Assembly: GCF_021442385.1 (NCBI RefSeq)
Contig: NZ_MUZA01000015.1
Coordinates: 51,096-115,095, forward strand
Direction: 5' to 3'
Source of the DNA: Micromonospora sp. MH99
Lineage (GTDB): Bacteria; Actinomycetota; Actinomycetes; Mycobacteriales; Micromonosporaceae
Length of the DNA: 64,000 nt
Part shown: in pieces, positions 17,484 to 25,486 of the stretch
Numbering within the stretch: position 1 is the stretch's first letter
Layout of the letters: every line of letters starts with the position of its first letter
The notes under the pieces: model-generated
What the model saw: only the letters and a program-made list of their open reading frames with translations
The model's database searches: none
What the model was told of the DNA's origin: nothing
Position numbers and translations under genes: made by a program

Positions 17484-19913
17484 TCAGCCGCCCGGGCGGC
17501 CTGGCGGGTTGCCGGGCTGCCCCGGCTTCTTGGCCGGCGGCGTGCCGGCGGCGCCGCCGCCGGTGCTGATCTCGATGGTGACGGGGCCGCCCTTGATGGT
17601 GCGCCCGTCCGGGTTGGTACCGGCGGCGGTGCCCGCCGGGCAGGGGGAGGTCACCTTCGTCTGGGAGACGATCGGCTCGAAGCCCGCGCCCTTGATCCGG
17701 GACTTGGCGGTCTCCACCGGCTGGCACTTCACGTCCGGGATGCTGCGCTGGTCACCCTCGGAGATCTTCTGGCCCGGCGGCTCGAAGTTGATCCGCGGCT
17801 TGCCCTTCATGGCGTCCCGCAGTGTCTCGTACACCGGCGGGTTGATGCCGTCCTTCTCGGCGTGCTTCATCTTGACGTTTGTCTGCGGCCAGTCCGGGTC
17901 GGCCATGATGCCGGCCACCGCGTACTGCTTGGTCATCGCGACCAGGGCGGCGGTCTTCTCCGAGTCGGTGGTGCCGGACTTGCCGGCCACCGGCGCGTCG
18001 ACGATGCCCTTCACGACGCCGGCCGTACGGCTGTTGCCGCACTTGCTGGTCTTGGAGTTGTCGCCGACCGGGCAGCGGGCGGCGTCCACTGCGGCGCGGG
18101 CCACGTCGGTGCTGAACCGCTTCTCGCAGCGCGGGTTGGCGATGTCCAGCTTCTTGCCGTCCGGGTCGCGGATCTCCTGCACCGGGATCGGCTCGCAGTA
18201 CTTGCCGTCCGCCGCGAGCGTCGCGTACGCGTTGGCCAGGTCCAGCGGAGTGGTGGAGGAGACGCCGAGGGTGAAGGCGCCCCACTGGTGGGCCGAGTCC
18301 TTGGTGGCGGCGAACTTGGCGTCGTTGCTGGCCCGGAACTGGATGCCGGCCCGCTTGGCGACGTCGACCACGTTCTCCGCGCCGACCTGCTGCTGAAGCG
18401 GCACGAAGTAGGTGTTGATCGACTGGGCGAAGGCGCTCCACATGTTCTGCACGCCGCCGGCCTTCTTGCCCGAGTTGGTCGGGCAGTAGAAGTGGGTGCC
18501 GGGGCAGGCCGCCGGGCTGCTGCTGTCGATGATGTATTCCGACTTGAACTGCTGCGGCGCGTTGAACGAGTAGCTGAGCGGGATGCCCTTCTCCAGCGCG
18601 GCGACGATGCTGAAGATCTTGAACGTCGAGCCGGCCTGGTAGCCGGCGATGCCGTCGCCGCCGGTGAGCAGCGGGTTGACCGTCGCCGGGTAGTTGCCCT
18701 TGATGCCGCGCTTGCTCTTCGCCGGATCGCTGGAAATCTTGTTCTTCGGATTCTTCGGATCGTCCAACTTGAACTGCCGGTTGACCGCGAGCGCGCGTAC
18801 CCGGCCGGTGCCCGGCTCCACCACGGCGACCATGGCGGCTTCCTTGCTGGTCTCCTTCTTGGCCCGGCGGACCGCCGCGTCGGCGCCCTTCTGTGCCTGG
18901 ACGTCGATCGAGGTCACGACGGTGTAACCGCCGCTCTTCAGGCGCCGCTCACGGTCGTACGAGGTCGAACCGAACGTCTCCTGCTGCATCCACCAGCGGT
19001 AGAAGTAGTCGCAGAAGAAGCCCCAGCTGTTGACGTTGGTGGCGACGCAGCCGTTCGGGGTGCGCTTGTCCTGCACCTTCAGCTTGACCGCCTTGGCGGC
19101 GTCGGCCTCCTGCTGGGTGATGGCCTTGGTGTCGACCATGTTCTGGATGACGTAGTTACGACGGTCCAGCGCCAGCGGGTAGCCGCTCTTGGTGGTCGGG
19201 TCGTTCGTCGTCGGGGCCTTCACCATGCCGGCCAGCAGCGCGGCTTCCTCGATCTTCAGCTTGCTCGGCGGCTTGCCGAAGTAGACCTGGCTGGCGGCGT
19301 AGATGCCGTACGCGCCGTTGCCGAACGAGGCGAGGTTGAGGTAGCGGGTCAGGATCTCGTCCTTGGAGAACTCCTTATCGACCTGCAGGGCCAGTCGCAT
19401 CTCGCGGAGCTTGCGGGCGCTGGTGTCCTCGGTCGCGGCGACCACGTCGGCCGGGTGGGTGGCCGAGTAGGCGATGGCCAGCCGGACGTACTGCATGGTC
19501 AGCGTCGAGGCGCCCTGGCGCCCGGAGCCCTCGCTCTGGTTGTTGACGAACGCGCGGGCGACACCGTTGATGTCGACGCCGTTGTGCTTGTAGAAGTCGT
19601 GGTCCTCGGCCGCGATGATGGCCTTGATCATGTACGGCGAGATGTCGGCGAGCTTCACGTCGCGACGGTTCTCGTCGTACATCGTCGCGAGCGGCGTCTT
19701 GCCGTCCGACGCCAGCAGATAGCTGATCTGTGGCGCGCGGGCCACCGTCAGCTCTGTCGGCAGGTTGCCGAATGTCTCTGCCCCGGCCTTGGCGGCCAAG
19801 CCGGACATCGCCACCGCGGGGAAGGCCGCCGCAGCGACCACCACGCCAGCCAACAGGCCACATATGAGCAGCGATGCGGCGTTGGTCAGCACATTGTGGT
19901 CACGTTTCCGCAT
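17484..19913 (-). CDS. ponA2: Bifunctional penicillin-binding protein with PASTA domain (PonA2-like)
   Basis: An 809-residue class A PBP that polymerises and cross-links peptidoglycan. After an N-terminal membrane anchor (about residues 10-35) comes the GT51 glycosyltransferase (EDHDFYKHNGVD with catalytic Glu, GASTLTMQYV, EILTRYLNLASFGNGAYG). The transpeptidase follows, with active-site serine in AGSTFKIFS, the SIN triad and AGKSGTTD. A C-terminal PASTA domain begins IPDVKCQPVETAKSRIKGAG, and a Gly/Pro tail ends the protein. GAGGTGA lies about 5 bases before ATG 19913. Gene order (phosphoesterase, PBP, WhiB) matches mycobacterial ponA2-whiB4, and length is close to PonA2. Confidence 0.95.
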   Translation of the reverse strand: MRKRDHNVLTNAASLLICGLLAGVVVAAAAFPAVAMSGLAAKAGAETFGNLPTELTVARAPQISYLLASDGKTPLATMYDENRRDVKLADISPYMIKAIIAAEDHDFYKHNGVDINGVARAFVNNQSEGSGRQGASTLTMQYVRLAIAYSATHPADVVAATEDTSARKLREMRLALQVDKEFSKDEILTRYLNLASFGNGAYGIYAASQVYFGKPPSKLKIEEAALLAGMVKAPTTNDPTTKSGYPLALDRRNYVIQNMVDTKAITQQEADAAKAVKLKVQDKRTPNGCVATNVNSWGFFCDYFYRWWMQQETFGSTSYDRERRLKSGGYTVVTSIDVQAQKGADAAVRRAKKETSKEAAMVAVVEPGTGRVRALAVNRQFKLDDPKNPKNKISSDPAKSKRGIKGNYPATVNPLLTGGDGIAGYQAGSTFKIFSIVAALEKGIPLSYSFNAPQQFKSEYIIDSSSPAACPGTHFYCPTNSGKKAGGVQNMWSAFAQSINTYFVPLQQQVGAENVVDVAKRAGIQFRASNDAKFAATKDSAHQWGAFTLGVSSTTPLDLANAYATLAADGKYCEPIPVQEIRDPDGKKLDIANPRCEKRFSTDVARAAVDAARCPVGDNSKTSKCGNSRTAGVVKGIVDAPVAGKSGTTDSEKTAALVAMTKQYAVAGIMADPDWPQTNVKMKHAEKDGINPPVYETLRDAMKGKPRINFEPPGQKISEGDQRSIPDVKCQPVETAKSRIKGAGFEPIVSQTKVTSPCPAGTAAGTNPDGRTIKGGPVTIEISTGGGAAGTPPAKKPGQPGNPPGRPGG

Positions 19914-20316
19914 CCAGGTCACCTCGGCATGGTACGCGAGTAGGGAACGAGGGCCGCCTGGGCGTCTTTCCCCATTTCCTGCGTGCGCTGCCCTCGTTGT
20001 GCTAAACGCATGACCCCCCGTACGAGGTTGCGTGTGACCTGGCGCGAGTCTCCACCGTTTGGCGGAGGCTCCGCAGCGTTTTCGCCGACCTCGGCGGGGT
20101 AACCGGCGGTCGAGAGCCCGGGAAGCCGGGAGTGTCCGGAATGATGGATTTCGCCGACAACGTTGCGTAATCAGCCGACTACAGAGCATGATGATGGCGG
20201 CGACAGCGCCACATGTCGTCCGCACCGCCTTGGGGAAGGCGGCCGGGCGACCGGGGGGAAATTGCCGGCTGCCGTGCAACGAGGTCGGTAGGTACTGCAA
20301 GGGGGGACGTGTACAC
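19914..20316. other. Divergent regulatory region between ponA2 and wblA
   Basis: 403 bases with no convincing gene. A small inverted repeat CTCC...GGAG with a 10-base loop is visible near 20051-20068, and the wblA ribosome-binding site GGGGGG lies at its right end. No -35/-10 pair stands out. Its length suggests a long wblA leader or several promoters. Confidence 0.5.
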
Positions 20317-20637
20317 ATGGGCATGATCACTGACTGGCCGTCGCTGGCGGCGTGTCAGAACGGGGACCCGGACGCGTTGTTCGTACAGGGCGCCGAACAG
20401 AACGTGGCGAAGCGGATCTGCCGGAGCTGCCCAGTTCGGTACGAGTGCCTGGCCGACGCGCTGGACAACCGGATCGAGTTCGGTGTGTGGGGCGGTATGA
20501 CCGAACGCGAACGCCGGGCGTTGCTGCGTCGTCACCCCCAGGTGACGAGTTGGCGCAAGATGTTCGAGGCAGCGATGAAGAAGAACAGCAAGGACAAGGC
20601 TGGCAAGGACAAGATCCTCGTCAGCGCGGCCACCTGA
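20317..20637 (+). CDS. wblA: WhiB-family iron-sulfur transcription factor (WblA/WhiB4 type)
   Basis: A 106-residue Wbl protein. The four cluster cysteines are present (AACQN, then RICRSCPVRYEC giving C-x2-C-x5-C), followed by the GVWGG turn and the basic RERRALLRRHP segment. The lysine-rich C-terminal tail (MKKNSKDKAGKDKIL) likely contacts DNA. Such proteins bind a 4Fe-4S cluster that senses oxygen or NO. Position between a ponA2-like gene and two ArsA-like ATPases identifies it as the ortholog of mycobacterial whiB4 and Streptomyces wblA, a regulator of differentiation and oxidative response (by synteny). GGGGGG lies 10 bases before ATG 20317. Confidence 0.93.
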   Translation: MGMITDWPSLAACQNGDPDALFVQGAEQNVAKRICRSCPVRYECLADALDNRIEFGVWGGMTERERRALLRRHPQVTSWRKMFEAAMKKNSKDKAGKDKILVSAAT

Positions 20638-20643
20638 CGCCGG

Positions 20644-21792
20644 TCACGACCGGCTGATCGCCGCGCCGATCGTCCGCAGCCCGTCGACGTCGTGCACGTC
20701 GGCGGGCTGTGCCGTCACCGACACCGCCGGCACCGCCGGGAACGCCTCAGTGAACCGTGCGGCGACCTGCTGCTCGCGTACCGCCTGACGGGCCAGCGCG
20801 GCGTGCGCCCGCAGCACGTCGGCGGTGGCCTCGTGCCCACCCAGCTCGGCCAGCCGCTCCGCGGCGGCCCGACTCTGCTCGGCGTCCAGCTCCGGGACCG
20901 CCGGTCGGTGCACGCGGTTGAGCACCAGGCCGGCCAGGGGCATCTTCTCCTCCCGCAGCCGGCCCGCGAAATAGGCGGCTTCCCGGACCGCGTCCGGCTC
21001 CGGCGCCGCGACCAGCACGAAGGCCGTCTCCCGCGCCTGCAGGATGCGGTACGTCTGCTCCGCCCGCTGCCGGAAACCCCCGAACATCGAGTCGAGCGCG
21101 GCCACGAAGCCGGACAGGTCGGTGAGCAGCTGCGCGCCGAGCACCTTCTGCACCACCTTCGAGAACATCCCGAACGAGGCCGTGACCAGGTTGAACATGC
21201 TCCGTCCGCCGCTGCGCGCCGGTGCCAGCAGCAGGCGCAGCATCCGGCCGTCGAGGAAACGGGACAGCCGGGCCGGCGCGTCCAGGAAGTCCAGCGCGGA
21301 GCGGGACGGCGGCGTGTCCACCACGATGAGGTCCCACTCGCCCCGGGCGTGCAGCTGGCCCAGTTTCTCCATCGCCATGTATTCCTGCGTGCCGGCGAAC
21401 GTCGAGCTCATCGCCTGGTAGAACGGGTTCGCGAAGATCTCCGCGGCCTTCGCCGGGTCGGTGTGCTGGAGCACCACGTCGTCGAAGGTGCGCTTCATGT
21501 CCAGCATCATGGCGTGCAGCTCACCGCCGCTGGCCTCGACGTCGATGCCCTTGACCTGGCGGGGTGTGTTGTCCAGCTCGGTCAGGCCCAGTGACTGGGC
21601 CAGCCGGCGGGCCGGGTCGATGGTGAGCACCACCGTGCGCCGGCCGTGGTGTTCGGCGGCCCGCAGCGCCAGCGCCGCGGCCGTGGTCGTCTTACCCACC
21701 CCGCCGGCACCGCAGCACACGACGATCCGCACGCCCGGGTCGGCGAGGATCTGGTCGACGTCCAGCTGCGGCGCCGCGTCTTCGGAAGGCAC
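20644..21792 (-). CDS. ArsA/Get3-like ATPase, second of pair (Rv3679/Rv3680 type)
   Basis: A 382-residue cytoplasmic ATPase of the SIMIBI class. The deviant Walker A is GAGGVGKTTTA near residue 30. Switch motifs include TIDPARRLAQSLGL and LIVVDTPPSRSALDFLDAP. No arsenite-binding cysteine pattern or Get3 zinc motif is evident, so arsenic export is unlikely. In mycobacteria the paired homologues act together in envelope and nitric-oxide or glycerol stress tolerance. GTG 21792 is the preferred start because TACGCT (21804-21799) lies 6 bases upstream, fitting a leaderless gene. It is convergent with wblA, ending 6 bases from it. Confidence 0.88.
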   Translation of the reverse strand: MPSEDAAPQLDVDQILADPGVRIVVCCGAGGVGKTTTAAALALRAAEHHGRRTVVLTIDPARRLAQSLGLTELDNTPRQVKGIDVEASGGELHAMMLDMKRTFDDVVLQHTDPAKAAEIFANPFYQAMSSTFAGTQEYMAMEKLGQLHARGEWDLIVVDTPPSRSALDFLDAPARLSRFLDGRMLRLLLAPARSGGRSMFNLVTASFGMFSKVVQKVLGAQLLTDLSGFVAALDSMFGGFRQRAEQTYRILQARETAFVLVAAPEPDAVREAAYFAGRLREEKMPLAGLVLNRVHRPAVPELDAEQSRAAAERLAELGGHEATADVLRAHAALARQAVREQQVAARFTEAFPAVPAVSVTAQPADVHDVDGLRTIGAAISRS

Positions 21793-21798
21793 CAATCG

Positions 21799-21804
21799 AG
21801 CGTA
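21799..21804 (-). promoter_or_regulatory. -10 element for leaderless ATPase gene
   Basis: TACGCT on the minus strand, 6 bases before GTG 21792. No Shine-Dalgarno sequence is present. It lies in the 57-base gap after the first ATPase gene. Confidence 0.55.
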
Positions 21805-21849
21805 TCGGGCCGCGTCGGTCCATGCGCCCGTGCTGAGCTCAGGTGTGAG

Positions 21850-22827
21850 TCAATCGGCGCTGACGAGGGCACGGGCCAGTGCCGTGAGGCCCGCCCGGTC
21901 CACCCCGTCGGGCAGCAACGGCAGCTCGATCATCGGCAGCCCCAACTCCACCAGGTCGGCGCGGAGCGAATCCTCCAGTTCGCGCCGGATGAGCTGGTCT
22001 CGCGCCTCGTCGTGCAACCCGGCCACGATGTCCTGATCGGCAGGCAGCCCGGCGGCGACCAGACCGCGCCGGAGTTCCGCGGCGGTGACCGCGGGGCCGG
22101 CCGGCAGCGGAGGTCGGGCGCCGTTGACGATCACCTTCCCGATGCCGAAGCCGAGCGCGGTCAGATCGGCGATGGCGTCCACCGTCTCCTGCACCGGCAT
22201 CTCCTCCAGCAGCGTGACCACGTGGACGGCGGTCATCGGGGAGCGCAGCAGCGCGGACACCCCCTCGCTCTGGGTCTTGATCGGGCCGACCTTGGCGAGC
22301 CGCGCCGTCTCCGCAGTGACGTTGAGGAAGCGGCCGATCCGACCGGTGGGCGGCGCGTCCAGCACTACCGCGTCGTACGCGCGCCGCTGCCCCGAGGTGC
22401 GGGTGGTGGCCTCCTTCACCTTGCCGGTGAGCAGCACGTCACGCAGGCCCGGAGCGATGGTCGTGGCGAAGTCGATCGCACCGAGCTTGCGCAGGGCCCG
22501 GCCCGCGGCGCCCAGCTTGTAGAACATGTCCAGGTACTCGAGCAACGCCTCCTCGGCGTCCACCGCGAGCGCGCGCACCTCACCGCCGTCCGGCGCGTCG
22601 GCGAGGCGACGCTCCTCGTACGGCAGCGGGTCGATGCCGAAGAGCTGGGCGATGCCCTGCCGGCCCTCCACCTCCACCAGCAGGGTGCGCCGGCCACCGG
22701 CGGCCAGCGCCAGGGCCAGCGCCGCGGCCACGCTGGTCTTGCCGGTGCCGCCCTTGCCGGTCACCACGTGGAGGCGGGCCGACCATCCGGTACCGGCCGG
22801 GTCGGACGGCCGCTCAGCTGCACGCAC
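21850..22827 (-). CDS. ArsA/Get3-like ATPase, first of pair (Rv3679/Rv3680 type)
   Basis: A 325-residue partner of the ATPase at 20644-21792. It has Walker A VVTGKGGTGKTSVAA near residue 20, then LLVEVEGRQGIAQLFG and the Walker B-like AVVLDAPPTGRIGRF. The C-terminal half is more divergent (ELPLLPDGVDRAGLTALA). Two unlike subunits encoded in tandem suggest a heterodimer (inference from the mycobacterial pair). GTG start with TAGGCT 6 bases upstream suggests leaderless transcription. Confidence 0.87.
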   Translation of the reverse strand: MRAAERPSDPAGTGWSARLHVVTGKGGTGKTSVAAALALALAAGGRRTLLVEVEGRQGIAQLFGIDPLPYEERRLADAPDGGEVRALAVDAEEALLEYLDMFYKLGAAGRALRKLGAIDFATTIAPGLRDVLLTGKVKEATTRTSGQRRAYDAVVLDAPPTGRIGRFLNVTAETARLAKVGPIKTQSEGVSALLRSPMTAVHVVTLLEEMPVQETVDAIADLTALGFGIGKVIVNGARPPLPAGPAVTAAELRRGLVAAGLPADQDIVAGLHDEARDQLIRRELEDSLRADLVELGLPMIELPLLPDGVDRAGLTALARALVSAD

Positions 22828-22833
22828 CCGTCG

Positions 22834-22839
22834 AGCCTA
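22834..22839 (-). promoter_or_regulatory. -10 element for leaderless ATPase gene
   Basis: TAGGCT on the minus strand, 6 bases before GTG 22827, in the 26-base gap after the Pro-rich membrane protein gene. No ribosome-binding site intervenes. Confidence 0.55.
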
Positions 22840-22853
22840 TCCAGGCTCGCCGG

Positions 22854-23810
22854 TCAGGCGACCTCGCAGACCCACCAACCCGTCTTCTGCACCACAGTGA
22901 AGCGCAGGTCCTGGTCGGCCACCTTCTCGTCGGCGGTGGTCATGGTGATGCGGGTGGAGACGGTGGCCCGGTCGCCGGTCTGGTTGTCGACCTTCGGGGT
23001 GGCCCACTTGAACCGGGGGTTCTGGTACTCGGACGCGTACTTCTGCACCTCGGCCACCTTCGCCGCGATCTTCTTGTCGTCCCGGGAGGCGGCGCAGACG
23101 TGCTTGGCGGCCTTTGTCGCGTCCCGGTCCTTGTACACGGCCGTCAGGAACTCGTCGACGGCGACCGCCGGCTCCTTCGCGCCCTCGCCGGACTCGGCGT
23201 TGCGCAGGGTCAGGAACGCCACGACGCCACCGCCCACGCAGAGCACCATGATCACGACCAGCGCGATGGCCGCGATCAGCAGACCGCGCTTCTTCTTCGG
23301 CTCGGCAGTGCCCTGGTACGGCGGGTAGCCGGGCGGGGGCGGCGGGAACGCGCCCGGGGCGCCGGGAGACTGCGGCGTGCCGGTCGGAACATCGGTCTGC
23401 GGAAGGCCAGCGGGCGGGCCGGGCTGGGTCGGCACGCCCGGCTGCGCGGGGAATCCCCCCGGCGCGGGCTGCCCGGGCAGAGCGGGCTGCCCCGGAAGGG
23501 CGAGCTGGCCTGGCTGGGCGGACGGGCCGGACGGGACCGCCGAGCCGGAAGGGGCGGCCGGGGCGGGAGGTGCGGGCTGGGCGACCGGGCCGGGTGAGGT
23601 GACTGTCGCCGCATCGGGCTCGCCCACTGGGGTGCGCGGGCCGGGTTGCCCGGGGATCGGCTGGCCGGCGGACGTCGGATCCGGCTGGCCGGAAGCGGTC
23701 GGGTCGGGCTGTGCGGGGATGGCCGTCTTCTCGGGCTGACCGGCGGAATCCGGGGTCGCCGACGGAAGAGCGCGCGGGCCGGCCTGGTCGCCGCTGGGCG
23801 GTTGGGTCAT
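22854..23810 (-). CDS. Proline/glutamine-rich single-pass membrane protein
   Basis: A 318-residue protein in three parts. The first 165 residues are a disordered cytoplasmic region of GQPx-type repeats (GQPALPGQPAPGGFPAQPG). One transmembrane helix follows a KKKR stop (about 172-200, LLIAAIALVVIMVLCVGGGVV). The last 115 residues form an extracytoplasmic domain (VAVDEFLTAVYKDRDATKAA, ending WWVCEVA) with two cysteines that could pair. The outer domain resembles the small DUF4878-type fold seen in actinobacterial membrane proteins; the function is unknown. It lies upstream of the two ATPase genes on the same strand, 26 bases away. Confidence 0.7.
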   Translation of the reverse strand: MTQPPSGDQAGPRALPSATPDSAGQPEKTAIPAQPDPTASGQPDPTSAGQPIPGQPGPRTPVGEPDAATVTSPGPVAQPAPPAPAAPSGSAVPSGPSAQPGQLALPGQPALPGQPAPGGFPAQPGVPTQPGPPAGLPQTDVPTGTPQSPGAPGAFPPPPPGYPPYQGTAEPKKKRGLLIAAIALVVIMVLCVGGGVVAFLTLRNAESGEGAKEPAVAVDEFLTAVYKDRDATKAAKHVCAASRDDKKIAAKVAEVQKYASEYQNPRFKWATPKVDNQTGDRATVSTRITMTTADEKVADQDLRFTVVQKTGWWVCEVA

Positions 23811-24164
23811 CTCGTTCCCCCGGGGGTGCGGCGCCCGGCCGCCACCCCTGGCGCCGAGCGAGATCGAGCGGGCGGCCGGGCGCTGTGCGACCGTCCGACC
23901 GGAAGGGTAGCGGCCAGCCGACGGTTCGGTGTCGCCCCTATCGCGCCGTGTGTGGGCATGGCGTGCATCACCCAGACCGTGAGATCACTCGCAGTCGGGA
24001 TTCCTGCCCGACATCTGTCACATATGTGACTCTCGGTGACTGATCGTGCGCGTCCTGTTGGCGGGACCGCCGCCGGAGACCTACCTTCGTCCGGGCGGGG
24101 GGCCGGAACGGATGAATGGTCCGGGCCGGAAGCGTGGTCCGAGAGGTACGACCGGAGGCAGTTC
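23811..24164. other. Divergent intergenic region with a 14-bp palindrome
   Basis: 354 bases without a convincing gene. The only distinct element is GTCACATATGTGAC at 24017-24030, a perfect palindrome, followed by direct repeats GTGAC-tctcg-GTGAC. The ribosome-binding site of the next gene (GGAGG) ends the region. Confidence 0.5.
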
Positions 24165-24650
24165 ATGCGCGACGCGGACAACATCCCTCGCACCCAGTTC
24201 CCGACGAACGAACGGCAGCGCCGGCCCGCATCCGTGGGCGAGGTGGCCGGCGGGCCGTTGGGCAGCCTGCCCATCAACGAGCGGTCGTACCGTCGGGTTC
24301 CGGAGCCCCCGGAAGTGGTCCGGATGTCGAGCCAGCCCGTCGAGCGGCTGCGGGACGACGACGAGCCCGGGTTCGTCATCCACCTGCCGATCCGGGTGCC
24401 CGACCTGGCCTCGGCGACCGTGCTGGCCGGTCGCGTCGCGGAGTCGCTGGGCTTCCTGCCGGAGCTGGACGCCGGCGAGACCACCGTGTCCAACGCCGAC
24501 GACCAGAACAACCGCCACCGGGTTTTCTGCGACCTGCTGCTGCCCGACCGGTCGCGCTGCCCCCAGGGGTACGAGCACGAGGGGCCCTGTGGAGAGCTGC
24601 CGGCCGCGCCGGAGCAGCGTCCCGCGCCTCGTCCGGCCAGCGGACCGTAG
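24165..24650 (+). CDS. Hypothetical protein
   Basis: A 161-residue soluble protein. Residues 1-55 look disordered and basic (QRRPASVGEVAGG). A short conserved-looking core follows (GFVIHLPIRVPDLASATVLA, LGFLPELDAGETTV), and it ends with a Cys pair (RSRCPQGYEHEGPCGE) and a Pro-rich tail. No family is recognised. GGAGG lies 6 bases before ATG 24165. Its TAG stop is itself part of TAGGCT, a likely -10 for the next gene. Confidence 0.6.
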   Translation: MRDADNIPRTQFPTNERQRRPASVGEVAGGPLGSLPINERSYRRVPEPPEVVRMSSQPVERLRDDDEPGFVIHLPIRVPDLASATVLAGRVAESLGFLPELDAGETTVSNADDQNNRHRVFCDLLLPDRSRCPQGYEHEGPCGELPAAPEQRPAPRPASGP

Positions 24651-24693
24651 GCTGTGCCCGACGAAGTCCGCACCACGAGGGAGCCCTCCAGCG

Positions 24694-24849
24694 ATGCAGA
24701 AGTGGGAATACTCCACGGTCCCTCTGCTGGTCCACGCGACCAAGCAGATCCTCGACAACTGGGGTGAGGACGGGTGGGAACTCGTCGCCGTGGTCCCCGG
24801 CCCCAACCCCGACCAGCTGGTGGCGTACCTGAAGCGGCCCAAGGCGTGA
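24694..24849 (+). CDS. Small DUF4177-family protein
   Basis: A complete 51-residue protein starting MQKWEYSTVPLLVHATKQIL, with GEDGWELVAVVPGP, the core of the DUF4177 fold (a small antiparallel sheet). The function is unknown. A protein of the same size sits beside the RidA gene in mycobacteria (Rv3678A), so the position is conserved. ACGAGGGAG lies upstream as ribosome-binding site, and TAGGCT at 24648-24653 is a plausible -10. Confidence 0.85.
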   Translation: MQKWEYSTVPLLVHATKQILDNWGEDGWELVAVVPGPNPDQLVAYLKRPKA

Positions 24850-24895
24850 GCGCGGCGCGGCGCGGCACCGCGGTCGCGGGCCACGGGGTGACGCG

Positions 24896-25357
24896 ATGAG
24901 CAACGGTCCCCACGCGAAGCTCGCCGAGCTGGGCCTCGAACTGCCCGACGTGGTGCCGCCGGTGGCCAGCTACGTGCCGGCAGTGCAGTCCGGGCAGCAC
25001 GTGTACGTCTCCGGCCAGCTGCCGATCGCCGAGGGCAAGCTGCTGGCGACCGGCAAGGTCGGCGCTGGCATCTCCGCCGAGCAGGCGAAGGACCTGGCCC
25101 AGCGGTGCGCGCTCAACGCGCTGGCCGCTGTCGACGCGCTGGTTGGCCTGGAGAACGTGGTCAAGGTGGTCAAGCTGACCGGGTTCGTGGCGTCGGCCCC
25201 CGGCTTCATCGGTCAGCCCGCCGTGATCAACGGCGCCTCCGACCTGTTCGGCACCGTCTTCGGCGAGGCCGGTCGCCACGCCCGCAGCGCCGTCGGGGTG
25301 GCCGAGCTGCCCCTGGACGCCCCGGTGGAGATCGAACTGATCGTCGAGGTCGCCTGA
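24896..25357 (+). CDS. RidA/YjgF-family protein
   Basis: A 153-residue protein of the Rid superfamily, whose archetype hydrolyses reactive enamine/imine intermediates from PLP enzymes. Hallmarks are PVASYVPAVQSGQHVYVSGQ, the trimer-interface segment CALNALAAVDALVGLENVVK, and the C-terminal RSAVGVAELPLDAPVEIELI. The canonical Rid arginine appears in HARSAVGVAEL. Its length matches Rv3678c-like members. GGGGTGA precedes ATG 24896. Co-transcription with the DUF4177 gene is likely (46-base gap). Confidence 0.9.
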   Translation: MSNGPHAKLAELGLELPDVVPPVASYVPAVQSGQHVYVSGQLPIAEGKLLATGKVGAGISAEQAKDLAQRCALNALAAVDALVGLENVVKVVKLTGFVASAPGFIGQPAVINGASDLFGTVFGEAGRHARSAVGVAELPLDAPVEIELIVEVA

Positions 25358-25374
25358 CCTGACCGCACCGCCAC

Positions 25375-25458
25375 CGTCCCGCGATCATGCGCCGCTGGCC
25401 CGGAGGAAAGCCCTGAACACGGACGAATCAGGGGCCGGACGTGCATGATCGCGGGACG
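25375..25458. repeat. Long palindrome (CGATCATGC type)
   Basis: Perfect 16-bp outer arms CGTCCCGCGATCATGC (25375-25390) and its complement (25443-25458), with an inner CCCTGA/TCAGGG stem around a variable centre. Unlike the others it lies between two genes on the same strand, so it may cut read-through or stabilise the upstream 3' end. Confidence 0.8.
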
Positions 25459-25473
25459 TGGCGGGCAGGGTCG

Positions 25474-25479
25474 TACGAT
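25474..25479 (+). promoter_or_regulatory. -10 element for leaderless MBL hydrolase gene
   Basis: TACGAT, 7 bases before ATG 25487; no Shine-Dalgarno sequence is present. Confidence 0.6.
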
Positions 25480-25486
25480 CGCAGCC

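Noticed and set aside
18000..19943. Large + strand frame opposite ponA2
   Set aside because: It is the mirror of the PBP frame, rich in Val/Gly/Arg/Ala without any recognisable fold.
20186..20316. Longer WhiB frame starting upstream of ATG 20317
   Set aside because: Upstream in-frame sequence is Arg/Gly/Pro-rich and unlike Wbl N-termini, while GGGGGG sits at the right distance from 20317.
20644..22827. Arsenite efflux ATPases (ArsA)
   Set aside because: No arsenite-binding cysteines and no arsB, arsC or arsD gene nearby; neighbourhood and paired arrangement match the mycobacterial Get3-like pair.
24017..24030. Crp site
   Set aside because: The half-sites read TCACA-TA-TGTGA, the reverse of the TGTGA-N6-TCACA consensus.
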